Positions 1 to 8,549 of a DNA stretch of 64,000 nucleotides are shown in pieces. Origin of the DNA: Rhizobium sp. L51/94 (GTDB lineage Bacteria; Pseudomonadota; Alphaproteobacteria; Rhizobiales; Rhizobiaceae); NCBI RefSeq assembly GCF_019355555.1, contig NZ_CP072141.1, positions 2,040,001 to 2,104,000 on the forward strand, given 5' to 3'. The translations under genes and the position numbers were made by a program. Each line of letters begins with the position of its first letter. Positions within the stretch are counted from its first letter, which is position 1. Under the pieces are notes generated by a model. That model saw only the letters and a list, made by a program, of their open reading frames with translations. It had not been told where the DNA came from and searched no databases.

Positions 1-656
1 AATTTGCCGAAAAGGAACGCCTCGACCGCGCGCTGACGCATGCCAGTGCGCGCACGGAAAAAGGTGCCAACTACGAGCGCCTCGAATTCCTCGGGGATCG
101 GGTGCTCGGCCTTTGTATCGCCGAGCTTCTGTTCAGCACCTTCGGCAAGGCGGACGAGGGTGAACTCTCGGTTCGCCTCAATCAGCTTGTCAGCGCCGAA
201 ACCTGCGCGCAGGTGGCCGACGAGATGGAATTGCATCTGTTCATTCGCACCGGTGCCGACGTCAAGAAAACGACGGGCAAGCGGATGCTCAACGTCCGCG
301 CCGACGTCGTCGAAAGCCTGATTGCCGCGCTCTATCTCGAGGGTGGCCTGGAGGTGGCGCGGAAGTTCATTTTGCGCTATTGGGAGGGGCGGGCCATTCG
401 CGCCGATGGCTCCCGGCGCGATGCCAAGACAGAATTGCAGGAATGGGCCCACGCAAAGTTTGCCGTCAGTCCGGTTTACCGGATTGAAGACCGCAGCGGA
501 CCGGATCATGATCCCCGCTTCACGGTGACGGTAGAGGTGGCGGGAACAAAGCCTGAGACTGGGACAGATCGCTCCAAGCGCGCCGCCGAACAGGTGGCCG
601 CGACCAAGATTCTGGAGCGCGAAGGCGTATGGCAGAGTTCGTCTGCCGGAAAATGA
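1..656 (+). CDS. rnc: Ribonuclease III, 5' end missing
   Basis: RNase III cuts double-stranded RNA in rRNA precursors and structured mRNAs. The reading frame is open from base 3, so the start lies to the left of the window. The catalytic signature ERLEFLGD appears at about bases 78-101. The second conserved acidic stretch, with ADVVESLIAALYLEGG, is at about 300-350. A C-terminal double-stranded RNA-binding domain follows from about 420, beginning DAKTELQEWA and ending near SKRAAEQVAA. The gene runs straight into era, the usual rnc-era arrangement in proteobacteria. Only the first few dozen residues appear to be missing, and nothing suggests a pseudogene. Confidence 0.97.
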   Translation, partial: FAEKERLDRALTHASARTEKGANYERLEFLGDRVLGLCIAELLFSTFGKADEGELSVRLNQLVSAETCAQVADEMELHLFIRTGADVKKTTGKRMLNVRADVVESLIAALYLEGGLEVARKFILRYWEGRAIRADGSRRDAKTELQEWAHAKFAVSPVYRIEDRSGPDHDPRFTVTVEVAGTKPETGTDRSKRAAEQVAATKILEREGVWQSSSAGK

Positions 657-1612
657 CGGAAAAAATGACCGAAACTGAAGACACAAGCGCTGTTGACGGC
701 GTGGCCGTAGCCGATGAACGCCCGACACGCTCGGGCTTCGTCGCCTTGATCGGGCCGACCAACGCCGGCAAGTCGACCCTCGTCAACCGCTTTGTCGGTG
801 CCAAGGTGTCGATCGTCAGCCACAAGGTGCAGACGACGCGCGCGATCGTGCGTGGTATCGCGATCCACGACCGCACCCAGATCGTCTTCATGGATACGCC
901 CGGCATCTTCAAGCCGCGCCGCCGGCTGGACCGCGCCATGGTGACGTCTGCCTGGGGCGGCGCCAAGGATGCCGACCTGATCATGCTGCTGATCGACAGC
1001 GAGCGCGGTCTTCGCGGCGATGGCGATGCCATCCTCGAAGGCCTGAAAAACGTCTATCAGCCGAAGATCTTGGTGCTGAACAAGATCGACCAGGTCAAGC
1101 ATGAAGACCTGCTGGCGCTGGCGCTGGCTGCCAACGAAAAGATCCCCTTCACCCAGACCTTCATGATCTCGGCCGAAAAGGGCCACGGTTGCGACGATGT
1201 CATGGACTATCTGGCAAAGACACTGCCGGAAGGTCCGTGGTACTATCCGGAAGACCAGATTTCCGATCTGCCGATCCGTCAGCTGGCCGCTGAAATTACC
1301 CGCGAAAAGCTGTTCCTTCGCCTGCATCAGGAGCTTCCCTATTCCTCGCATGTCGAGACGGAGAAGTGGGAAGAGCGCAAGGATGGTTCGGTGCGCATCG
1401 AGCAGGTGATCTACGTCGAGCGCGATAGCCAGAAGAAGATTGCACTCGGCAAGGGCGGCGAAACGATCAAGGCTATCTCGAGCGCATCCCGCAAGGAACT
1501 CGGCGAAATCCTGGAGCAGACGGTTCATCTCTTCCTGTTCGTCAAGGTCCGTGAAAACTGGGGCGACGATCCGGCCCGGTTCCGAGAAATGGGGCTGGAT
1601 TTCCCGAAGTGA
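653..1612 (+). CDS. era: GTPase Era, ribosome maturation factor
   Basis: Era is a GTPase that binds 16S rRNA near its 3' end and takes part in 30S assembly. The protein shows the P-loop GPTNAGKST, the G3 motif DTPG and the G4 motif NKID. A C-terminal KH RNA-binding domain follows, with its GKGG loop in IALGKGGETIKAI. The start is ambiguous. ATG at 653 overlaps the rnc stop as ATGA, which suggests translational coupling and gives 319 residues. In-frame ATGs at 629 (after GAAGG) and 665 are also possible. About 300 residues is usual for the family, so all three choices leave a short non-conserved N-terminus. Confidence 0.95.
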   Translation: MTEKMTETEDTSAVDGVAVADERPTRSGFVALIGPTNAGKSTLVNRFVGAKVSIVSHKVQTTRAIVRGIAIHDRTQIVFMDTPGIFKPRRRLDRAMVTSAWGGAKDADLIMLLIDSERGLRGDGDAILEGLKNVYQPKILVLNKIDQVKHEDLLALALAANEKIPFTQTFMISAEKGHGCDDVMDYLAKTLPEGPWYYPEDQISDLPIRQLAAEITREKLFLRLHQELPYSSHVETEKWEERKDGSVRIEQVIYVERDSQKKIALGKGGETIKAISSASRKELGEILEQTVHLFLFVKVRENWGDDPARFREMGLDFPK

Positions 1613-1689
1613 CCCTCACTTTGGTACTCCACCCACAGGCTTCCTAACGGCGGGTCCGGACGGTCTCGCAGCAAGTTGCAAAGTTAGCT

Positions 1690-2442
1690 ATGAGCAAGAC
1701 CGCCAATACGAATGATACCCGGACCCCATGCGAGCTTTGCCCGCTGAGGGCGAAGCCGAGTTTTCGGGAGTTCGATGCCGACGAGCTCGATTTCGTCTCG
1801 CATTTCAAGCGTGGCGAACTCGCCGTCGATGCGGGCGCGACAATCCTCGTCGAGGGTTCGCACAGCGCCCACCTTTTCACCGTGCTTTCCGGCTGGGCCT
1901 TTCGCTACAAGGTCCTGGAAGACGGTCGCCGCCAGATCCTTAATTATGTCATGCCCGGTGACCTTCTAGGTCTGCAGGGAACGATCATGGGCGAGATGCA
2001 GCACTCTGTGGAGGCACTTTCGCCGGTGACGCTCTGTGTGTTCGAGCGCGACAAACTGATGACGTTGTATAACAGGCATCCATCACTGGCATACGACCTG
2101 ACATGGATCGCGGCACAGGAGGAGCGCATCCTCGATGAGCACCTGCTCAGCATCGGCCGGCGTTCGGCGCTGGAAAGGGCGGCCTATTTGCTGGCCTATC
2201 TGCATCAGCGTGTAAGTGCCATCGAGCTGTTCAGCGGCAGGACTGTGCTGCCTGTCACCCAGCAGCATATTGCCGACACTCTGGGTCTTTCGATTGTTCA
2301 CACCAACAAAACGCTGAAGAAACTCGCCGAGCGCAAATTGATTCGCTGGCAGGAGCGCGGTTGCGACGTGCTGGACGGGCAAGGATTGGCCGATCTGGCG
2401 GAATGGAGCGGGATAAGCGGAGGTAAACGCCCATTCATTTGA
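1690..2442 (+). CDS. Crp/Fnr-family transcriptional regulator
   Basis: This 250-residue protein has the Crp/Fnr layout. A cyclic-nucleotide-binding-type beta barrel spans about residues 35-125 (with VMPGDLLGLQG), then a dimerisation helix, then a winged helix-turn-helix at about 190-225 (VTQQHIADTLGLSIVHTNKTL). The N-terminus has a CELC pair (C14, C17), and C116 sits where Fnr has its distal cluster cysteine. The third N-terminal Fnr cysteine is absent, so a classical [4Fe-4S] sensor cannot be assumed. It lies 77 bases after era and is followed by a response regulator gene. The ligand and targets cannot be read from the sequence. Confidence 0.88.
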   Translation: MSKTANTNDTRTPCELCPLRAKPSFREFDADELDFVSHFKRGELAVDAGATILVEGSHSAHLFTVLSGWAFRYKVLEDGRRQILNYVMPGDLLGLQGTIMGEMQHSVEALSPVTLCVFERDKLMTLYNRHPSLAYDLTWIAAQEERILDEHLLSIGRRSALERAAYLLAYLHQRVSAIELFSGRTVLPVTQQHIADTLGLSIVHTNKTLKKLAERKLIRWQERGCDVLDGQGLADLAEWSGISGGKRPFI

Positions 2443-2577
2443 TATCCGAATGAAAATACATGTCTTTTTTAAATGCTTAACCGCAGGAAACAGCATAGGT
2501 AGAGCGGGTCGTTAATTATAGGCGTTTGCACAACTATGGTAAGATGGCCCGAAACGACTACAATAGAGGGAAGGCAA

Positions 2578-3042
2578 ATGCCTTCCATCGACATGGCTGC
2601 GCGGAACGCCGGAGACCAAGATGAGACTTCTACTGGCAGACTGCGCTTCGCACCGGCCTTCTTGGCAAGAAAGATGCCAATGATTCCGCAGCGCGTTCTC
2701 GTTCTCGAAGACAATCTTATCATTGCGATGGAAGCGGAGGAAATCCTTCGTGAAATCGGCTCGACCAAGGTCGAGCTGGCGTCGAACCTCGACGAAGCTT
2801 TGGCAGCGATTAACCTCGGCCAATATGATCTGGCTCTTCTCGACGTCAATCTTGGCGAAGCGATGAGTTTCAATTTTGCAAGGCTCCTGACGGAGCGCGG
2901 CATCCCCTTCGGTTTCGTCAGCGGATACTCCGATACGCAGGAGTTCCCAGATGACCTGCAGGATGCGCCACTGCTGGTGAAGCCGTTCGACGAACGGGCC
3001 ATGCTACAGTTCCTGGCGAAGATGTTTCCGGCCACCGTCTGA
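2578..3042 (+). CDS. Single-domain response regulator (receiver only)
   Basis: This is a receiver (CheY-like) domain without an output domain, so it probably passes a phosphate signal to a partner or acts by protein contact. The acidic pocket is in VLVLEDN, the phosphoacceptor Asp in LALLDVNLG, and the conserved Lys in LLVKPF. The start at 2578 is chosen because GAGGGAAGG stands just before it. It gives 154 residues with about 30 non-conserved residues ahead of the receiver fold. An in-frame ATG at 2536 and one near 2674 are alternatives. No histidine kinase gene is adjacent. Confidence 0.85.
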   Translation: MPSIDMAARNAGDQDETSTGRLRFAPAFLARKMPMIPQRVLVLEDNLIIAMEAEEILREIGSTKVELASNLDEALAAINLGQYDLALLDVNLGEAMSFNFARLLTERGIPFGFVSGYSDTQEFPDDLQDAPLLVKPFDERAMLQFLAKMFPATV

Positions 3043-3109
3043 AGCGGTTCTCGTGACAGCCTGCCTGCTTTCCACTAGACTTGTGTCTTCATAGGAACGA
3101 GTGCGTCGG

Positions 3110-3886
3110 ATGCAGTGGCAGGACCAAGCCATCATTTTGGGTATCAAGCGCCTTGGCGAATCGAGTGTGATCGCCGAGGTGATGACCCATGGCCATGGTC
3201 GACATCTGGGGCTCGTCCGCTCCGGCCGCTCGCGTTCGATGCAGCCTGTGCTGCAGGCCGGGAACCAGGTCGAAGTCACCTGGCGCGCGCGGCTGGACGA
3301 GCATCTCGGCGAATTCCGCGTCGAGCCAGTGCGGCTCCGCGCAGCCCGGCTGATGGAAACCGCGACGGCGGTCTACGGGGTGCAGGCAATGGCAGCACTT
3401 CTTCGGCTGCTGCCCGAGCGCGACCCCCATCCTCACCTCTACAACGCGCTCGACGTCATTCTGGAGAACCTGCATGATCCCGCCGATGCCGGCGAGCTTT
3501 TCGTGCGTTTTGAATTGGCCGTCCTCAACGACCTCGGCTTTGGCCTCGATCTGGCGGAATGCGCTGCGACCGGCGTGAGGGAAGACCTCGTCTACGTTTC
3601 TCCGAAGTCGGGCAGGGCCGTCAGCCGGGCTGCAGGTGCTCCCTGGGCAGACAAGATGCTGGCGCTTCCGGCCTTTCTGGCTGTCGGCAACGGCAAGGCG
3701 GCGGACGGGGAAAGTCTGGCCGCTGCGTTTCGCTTGAGCGGCTTCTTCCTCCACCGCCACGTCTACGAGCCGCGGGGCATCGATATCGGCGCAACCCGCC
3801 ACGGTTTCGTCCAGTCGGCACTGAAGGCGCTGGACAGGGCAGCAGCAGCTGAGCTTGAAGAATCCCCCCAAGCGGTTCCGCTTTAG
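3110..3886 (+). CDS. recO: DNA repair protein RecO
   Basis: RecO works with RecR and RecF to load RecA onto SSB-coated single-stranded DNA during recombinational repair. The protein begins [19 protein letters not shown], the typical rhizobial RecO N-terminus with the OB fold, and keeps the [13 protein letters not shown] stretch. The C-terminal helical part runs to residue 258. ATG 3110 fits homologues. A GTG at 3101 three codons upstream is also in frame, and AGGAA at about 3093 could serve either. recO normally follows era in related genomes. Here two regulator genes stand between them. Confidence 0.94.
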   Translation: MQWQDQAIILGIKRLGESSVIAEVMTHGHGRHLGLVRSGRSRSMQPVLQAGNQVEVTWRARLDEHLGEFRVEPVRLRAARLMETATAVYGVQAMAALLRLLPERDPHPHLYNALDVILENLHDPADAGELFVRFELAVLNDLGFGLDLAECAATGVREDLVYVSPKSGRAVSRAAGAPWADKMLALPAFLAVGNGKAADGESLAAAFRLSGFFLHRHVYEPRGIDIGATRHGFVQSALKALDRAAAAELEESPQAVPL

Positions 3887-3899
3887 ACCGGTGCGCCAC

Positions 3900-4748
3900 T
3901 CACCGTCGCTTGAACGCCCAGCCTTCGCTGCGCTCTTCGATGATCTTCACGAGGTTGCCGACCTCGATCATGCCTTCACCACGGGGCACGGTATTCCAGC
4001 CGAACAGCGGGCCGGGGACGCGCCGGTCTGCAGACATCCTGAGGCGTCCCATGGAAGGCATCGGATTGGCGACGTCGCGAGAACCGGTGAGTTGATCCTG
4101 GGTGGTCATGATGCAGCGGGCGCAGGGTTTGACGAGATCCAGCCTAATGCCGTTGATCTCGATCGCCGCCCACCGATCCTCCTGCCACGGCTCTGGACAA
4201 TCGATGACGATATTTGGGCGAAAGCGATCCATTCCGACGGGCGACGAGCCATGGGTGGCAAGGTCCTCGTTCAGGGCGGACAGCGAGCCGGTTGTCGTCA
4301 CCAGGATCTGGAAGCCATCGGCAAAGGTCACAGGCGCTGCACTGCCGACCCAGGCTTCCTCCGCGAGGCGTTCCGATGCGTCGTCGAAAATCGCAAGTTT
4401 CACATCTCGGCCGAGCCAGTCGGACAAAGCCCGGTTGGTTGCCTCGTCGGCCACAGCAGCACTGACGATCGATTTCCAGATGTCCACATCGAGACGCGCG
4501 ACCGGGCTGGGGCGCTGGACGACGATATCGCTCTGTCCCTCCATACGCAGGAGGAGTGATCCATTGTTGGCTTCGACGGTGATCCGGGCCAGTAGCGGCA
4601 GTTCGCGCTGGGTGATCGCTTTTCCGTCGGGAGCCACCACCATGGCGCGCCGGTCGCCGACGAGGCCGAAGGCATCGACCGCCGAGGCCTGCAACGCGGT
4701 ACCGCGTGCGCTCTTCACGGGGTAGATGAACAGGTCGCTGATACGCAT
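3900..4748 (-). CDS. MOSC domain protein, YcbX/mARC-like
   Basis: This 282-residue protein has an N-terminal beta-barrel MOSC_N-type region, starting MRISDLFIYPVKSARG, and a C-terminal MOSC domain with the motif KPCARCIMTTQD near residue 200. In MOSC proteins the conserved Cys coordinates the molybdenum cofactor. YcbX and mARC relatives reduce N-hydroxylated compounds using electrons from a flavin or ferredoxin partner. No ferredoxin domain is fused here, so the electron donor is unknown. It converges with recO (12-base gap) and follows the HD gene by 8 bases, so those two minus-strand genes are probably co-transcribed. Confidence 0.88.
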   Translation of the reverse strand: MRISDLFIYPVKSARGTALQASAVDAFGLVGDRRAMVVAPDGKAITQRELPLLARITVEANNGSLLLRMEGQSDIVVQRPSPVARLDVDIWKSIVSAAVADEATNRALSDWLGRDVKLAIFDDASERLAEEAWVGSAAPVTFADGFQILVTTTGSLSALNEDLATHGSSPVGMDRFRPNIVIDCPEPWQEDRWAAIEINGIRLDLVKPCARCIMTTQDQLTGSRDVANPMPSMGRLRMSADRRVPGPLFGWNTVPRGEGMIEVGNLVKIIEERSEGWAFKRR

Positions 4749-4756
4749 GGTGCCTC

Positions 4757-5410
4757 TCAGATTTCATCGATTAACATGGAAAGCACGGTTTTCAGACGTT
4801 CATGCCGCGTCTTGGCTATGGCCGCGCCCGTCTTCGTCTGGAACTGGTCCGCAAGTTTGAACAGCTTTGTCTCGAAATGGTCAATTGCAAAGCGCTTGTC
4901 GTCGAGCGGTCGCTGGATAGCCAACGGATCGAGCGGATCGTAAAGACCGGAGCCAAGTCGCCCGGCGATGTAGAAGCACCGGGCAGCGCCCACCATCCCG
5001 ATCGCATCGAGCCGGTCGGCATCCTGCAATATTCTCGCCTCCAACGTCTGCGGCGGCAGGTTGGCGGAAAAGCTGTGGGTGGTGATGGCGTGCGCCACTG
5101 CAGCGATGTCGTCGGGCACCCACCCCATGCCCGCAAGGATGCCTGACGCCTTGTCTGCCGCAAGCGCGGAAGCCTGATGACGCAGCGGCGAATCTTTCTC
5201 GACCGAAATGCAATCGTGCAGCAACACGGCCGCGGTCAGGATACGTCCGTCGCCACCATCTACTGAGCGGATATGCATGGCGTTTTTGAACACCCGCAGG
5301 ATATGAGCGATGTCATGGGAGCCATCGTCGCTATCCGTTGCATGGGCCACGAGGGAGGATGCCAGTGCACCGAAAGGAGAAAAGGCTTCCGACAGCAGGG
5401 TATCACGCAT
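4757..5410 (-). CDS. HD-domain hydrolase (YedJ-like)
   Basis: The protein has 217 residues. The metal-binding HD-superfamily residues are visible as H in DGSHDIAHILRV, HD in AAVLLHDCISVEKDS, and a distal D in DADRLDAIG. This pattern belongs to predicted metal-dependent phosphohydrolases of the YedJ type, whose substrate is not known. The gene directly precedes the MOSC gene on the same strand. Upstream, 5411-5710, is an AT-rich spacer that probably holds its promoter. Confidence 0.85.
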   Translation of the reverse strand: MRDTLLSEAFSPFGALASSLVAHATDSDDGSHDIAHILRVFKNAMHIRSVDGGDGRILTAAVLLHDCISVEKDSPLRHQASALAADKASGILAGMGWVPDDIAAVAHAITTHSFSANLPPQTLEARILQDADRLDAIGMVGAARCFYIAGRLGSGLYDPLDPLAIQRPLDDKRFAIDHFETKLFKLADQFQTKTGAAIAKTRHERLKTVLSMLIDEI

Positions 5411-5710
5411 CGCCGTTCCGATCGTTTGTGGAGAATCGGCCCGATTGGACCAGGCCCGATCCTAGCTGGTCGGGGGTGGGAGACGATAGCCGTGATCCAC
5501 GGCGCCATGGTTCGCAATCGTGATCTCGCCTGCCTCAGATTGCCGAATCACGTTAGTAGGGTCGTTCAGGTAGAAATCACTATGGTTAATGACCATTAAC
5601 TTTTTGTTTTGACCCGGAGCGCAAATCGGTTTACTTATTAAGAAATCATTTAAATTGTACTGCGTCTAACCGACGTCGCATGAGGCGGCACCTTCCCTAG
5701 GAGGTTCCCT
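5411..5710. other. 300-base intergenic region between divergent genes
   Basis: This spacer separates the minus-strand HD gene from the plus-strand EF-hand gene. The part from about 5570 to 5680 is clearly richer in A and T than the surroundings. A TTGACC at 5609-5614 could be a -35 box for the EF-hand gene, but no convincing -10 box follows at the right distance. A strong ribosome binding site, AGGAGG, is at about 5699. I see no RNA gene or repeat. Confidence 0.4.
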
Positions 5711-6046
5711 ATGTCCCATGTATCAGTATCAACATCTTCCTATCCCTACCGTGGAACGCTTCTTCGCCTCGATGCCAATGGCGACGGGCTTCTGAGCCGT
5801 GAAGAGATTGCCGCAGATCAGCGTCCCGGCATCATGGCAACCAATGTCGACGAGCAGCCGAGCGTCAGCACCAGCAGCAGCGCGCTTGTCAGCCTGGTCG
5901 CAAAGCTGATGCAGATTCCGAGCGATGGAAATGGCGCGCCCCTGCTGGGCGGCACCGCGGACGCAGATCCCGAAAGCGATGCACAGCCCACCGACATCTA
6001 CCGCAACACCTACGGCCAGTATGCCTTGGATGACATGGCTGCCTGA
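5711..6046 (+). CDS. Small EF-hand-loop protein
   Basis: This 111-residue protein contains one canonical calcium-binding EF-hand loop, DANGDGLLSREE, at residues 22-33, with acidic or polar ligands at positions 1, 3, 5, 9 and 12 and Gly at 6. The rest is serine-rich and low in complexity (TSSSALVS) and matches no family I recognise. There is no signal peptide or membrane segment. An AGGAGG site six bases ahead of the ATG supports expression. Calcium binding is inferred from the loop alone. Single EF hands usually pair, so dimerisation is plausible. Confidence 0.75.
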   Translation: MSHVSVSTSSYPYRGTLLRLDANGDGLLSREEIAADQRPGIMATNVDEQPSVSTSSSALVSLVAKLMQIPSDGNGAPLLGGTADADPESDAQPTDIYRNTYGQYALDDMAA

Positions 6047-6306
6047 CCCGCTTTTTCGACGTTGCCGCCGCGACTGGCGGGCGTCTCCCTTCGTTTAACG
6101 ATTTCGATCTGCGTCCACCTACACCTTTTATAGCCGGCAGACATCGCTGGCCTGATTTACACGCCAGCGATGATCGCCTGGTTGTCCAGCTCCACCCGTC
6201 TTGAGCAGTTGTGATTGCGAAGGCTCTTCATACGCCGCAACCGAACCGACGTGCGCCAATGCGCCGAAGGGACGGCCCATTTATTTCCGCTACGGAGACC
6301 ACGGCA

Positions 6307-6513
6307 ATGTTGAAAACAGTTCAGTTTCCGCAAGGAATACACATTCTTGGACCGCAGGCCGCTTCTGCGCCCGGCACGGAGATCGGGAGCAGGGTCAGGC
6401 ACGACGCGCTCGAAGACTATCTAGCCGAGATGCAGGCCGAAATGTCTGCCTACACGGACCCGGCCGCACCCTATGAGTTCGGCCGTTCTTTACCCGTCAA
6501 TAGCGCCGTGTAG
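6307..6513 (+). CDS. Hypothetical 68-residue protein
   Basis: I do not recognise this short protein. The ATG at 6307 is preceded by GGAG about 10 bases upstream. A longer in-frame version from 6211 has an unlikely, arginine-rich N-terminus. The product has an acidic helical middle (ALEDYLAEMQAEMSAY) and no signal peptide or membrane segment. It follows the EF-hand gene on the same strand after a 260-base gap, so it may have its own promoter. It faces the convergent MscS gene. Confidence 0.5.
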   Translation: MLKTVQFPQGIHILGPQAASAPGTEIGSRVRHDALEDYLAEMQAEMSAYTDPAAPYEFGRSLPVNSAV

Positions 6514-6541
6514 TTTGCGTCCCGATCGCGACAAGCGAGCA

Positions 6542-7348
6542 TCAGGAAATCTCGATCTCCCTGGCATCGAGTGACGCCTTGGTCTTGCGCATCATTTCGC
6601 GGGTCGTGGTGCTCCAGCCGCCGGTGCTGACCCAGTATTGCAAAGTCACACTGATCGTTCCGCCGAGGCTGTTGACATAGGCAGTCGGCGCAGGCGTTTT
6701 CTCCACGTTGGGATCGCTTTCCGCTATCTCCATCAGCGTCGCCAGCACCGCATCGATGTCGCCTTTCGAACTGACGCCGATGGTGATCTTGTGCTTGCGG
6801 CTGGGCTCGCGGCTGAAATTGGTGATCGGCGTGTTCCAGAGCGTCGAATTCGGGGCCAGTCGGTAAAGGCCTTCCGCCGTCCTTAGCTCCGTGGCGAACA
6901 GCCCGATTTCCTTGACCGTGCCGGTGACGCTTCCCGTCTCGATATACTCGCCGACCCGAAATGGCCGCAGCACCAGCAGCATGATGCCAGCAGCTATATT
7001 CTGAAGCGTACCCTGCAGCGCCAGCCCGACGGCGAGCCCCGCAGCCCCGAGAGTGGCGATGATCGATGCCGTCTGCACGCCGAACTGGCCGAGCACGGTG
7101 ACGAACACCAGGATGAGCAAGCCATAATAAAGCACATTGGTGAAAAAGCGCGCCAGTGTTTCATCGATGCCGTGGACGCGGGAAATCCCTGCGAATGCCC
7201 AGCGGCTGACGAAGCCGGCCAGGACCCAGCCGGAGATCAGCAGGATGAGCGCTCCCATGATCGAAAACGTATATTGAACGGCCAGCGCACTCGCCTGCGT
7301 CAACGCAGTCCGTGTAGCGACGATAAGGTTCGCTGCCTGATTTTCCAT
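6542..7348 (-). CDS. Small-conductance mechanosensitive channel, MscS family
   Basis: This predicted inner-membrane channel releases solutes on hypo-osmotic shock. The 268-residue protein has three N-terminal membrane segments (about 15-40, 60-80 and 85-110). The third is the Gly/Ala-rich pore helix with ATLGAAGLAVGLALQG. The MscS beta domain follows (RPFRVGEYIETGSVTGTV) and then an alpha/beta C-terminal domain. The length is close to the minimal E. coli MscS type. The start ATG at 7348 gives MENQAANL; the frame stays open to 7411 but would overlap the upstream phosphatase gene. Confidence 0.93.
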   Translation of the reverse strand: MENQAANLIVATRTALTQASALAVQYTFSIMGALILLISGWVLAGFVSRWAFAGISRVHGIDETLARFFTNVLYYGLLILVFVTVLGQFGVQTASIIATLGAAGLAVGLALQGTLQNIAAGIMLLVLRPFRVGEYIETGSVTGTVKEIGLFATELRTAEGLYRLAPNSTLWNTPITNFSREPSRKHKITIGVSSKGDIDAVLATLMEIAESDPNVEKTPAPTAYVNSLGGTISVTLQYWVSTGGWSTTTREMMRKTKASLDAREIEIS

Positions 7349-7407
7349 GATGATAGACCAGCCTTTTCTGCAATGTCGGGCGGTAGATGGAGCAATTGCC
7401 GGCCCGG

Positions 7408-7932
7408 TCAACCAGCCGGGTCGAGCGGCAAGACGAAAGGCATGTTGCCATCGCTTTCCGCGCCACGCCCGGCAGCCTTGACCGCTGCGACCAGTCTGCC
7501 CTGCCGTCCCAGCAATTGATCGCCAAACGCCACCAGTCTTGAATTCGGCGTTGCCTGCGGTGATGCGCGGCGAAGGCGAGCGACGAGGGCGCCATCGTCT
7601 ACATCGGGATCGATTGCCAGTGCTGCGATCAGCGCTGCTGCCGGCGAACGGGAAACACCCATCCAGCAGTGGATCAGCAACGGGGCGGAGCGGTCCCAGC
7701 TTCGCGCAAAGGCGATGATCTGCTCGACATGGGCTTCCTGCGGTGCGACCAGCTTGTCATTGCCGGCAAAAGTGATGTCGTTCATGCCGAGCAGCAAATG
7801 GCGGTCGGCCGAGATGACGGCGGGCCGGTGAAAGCTGTGCTGTTCGGCCATCAGGCTTATCATCTCGCGGGCTGAGTGGCGCACAGCCATCTCGGCAATG
7901 CGCTCCAGCGGTGAAACGACGATGGCGCTCAT
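7408..7932 (-). CDS. Tyrosine phosphatase-like protein
   Basis: The 174-residue protein has the cysteine phosphatase signature C-x5-R in LLIHCWMGVSRSPAAAL at about residues 87-103, with Ser after the Arg, typical of dual-specificity or tyrosine phosphatases. A preceding Asp-containing loop (GMNDITF) could supply the general acid. It overlaps the upstream HD gene (ATG within the HD stop, ATGA), so the two are translationally coupled. Its substrate is unknown. Relatives in rhizobia are annotated simply as protein tyrosine phosphatases. Confidence 0.85.
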   Translation of the reverse strand: MSAIVVSPLERIAEMAVRHSAREMISLMAEQHSFHRPAVISADRHLLLGMNDITFAGNDKLVAPQEAHVEQIIAFARSWDRSAPLLIHCWMGVSRSPAAALIAALAIDPDVDDGALVARLRRASPQATPNSRLVAFGDQLLGRQGRLVAAVKAAGRGAESDGNMPFVLPLDPAG

Positions 7933-8549
7933 CGTGCGGAACCCGCAGCTCTGCGTCTCTCCGCCTCCAGCGCCTCAAACCGGGCGAGGAACAGCGCTTG
8001 CGCCTCTATGGCGGGCAGGGGATCGATCGGCAGCATCTCCTGGACGATGTCGCGCGGCTGGCCGAAGAATTTCCTCGCCTCGACAGGTGTGAAACCGGCA
8101 AGAACGGTCGCTTCGAAATAGGCGGCGATGGCATCCGCCTTCTTGATATTGTCCTTGAGCAAGCGCGACGGATGGGCGGGCAGGCCGAAGCGCAGGTGGA
8201 TGGCGGCTTCGAGCCGCTTTTCCACGGCCTTGTAGCCGCCACCGACCACCGCTTTGAACGGCGAAATCATGTCGCCGATGACATATTCCGGCGCGTCGTG
8301 CAGCAGGGCCACCAGCAGGTCATCAGCTGTACTCGGCACGATCCGCCGCAGAATATCCTCGACGACGAGACAATGCTGTGCGACCGAAAATGCGTTGCTG
8401 CCGGACGTCTGGCCGTTCCAGCGGGCGACGCGCGCCAGCCCGTGGGCAATATCTCCGATTTCGACATCGAGCGGCGAGGGATCGAGCAAATCGAGGCGAC
8501 GCCCCGACAGCATACGCTGCCACGCACGCGGTTCTTTCGCCGATGTCAC
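7929..8549 (-). CDS. HD-domain hydrolase, YfbR-like
   Basis: The protein resembles YfbR/YfdR-type HD hydrolases, several of which act as 5'-deoxynucleotidases. Visible features are NAFSVAQHCLVVEDI, HD in ALLHDAPEYVIGD, and a distal D in NIKKADAIAAYFE. The start is set at GTG 8549, which overlaps the ygfZ stop as GTGA, giving 206 residues beginning VTSAKEPRAWQ. An ATG at 8594 would put 15 unlikely residues in front, inside ygfZ. It belongs to the overlapping run ygfZ-HD-phosphatase. The substrate is not shown by the sequence. Confidence 0.88.
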   Translation of the reverse strand: MTSAKEPRAWQRMLSGRRLDLLDPSPLDVEIGDIAHGLARVARWNGQTSGSNAFSVAQHCLVVEDILRRIVPSTADDLLVALLHDAPEYVIGDMISPFKAVVGGGYKAVEKRLEAAIHLRFGLPAHPSRLLKDNIKKADAIAAYFEATVLAGFTPVEARKFFGQPRDIVQEMLPIDPLPAIEAQALFLARFEALEAERRRAAGSAR

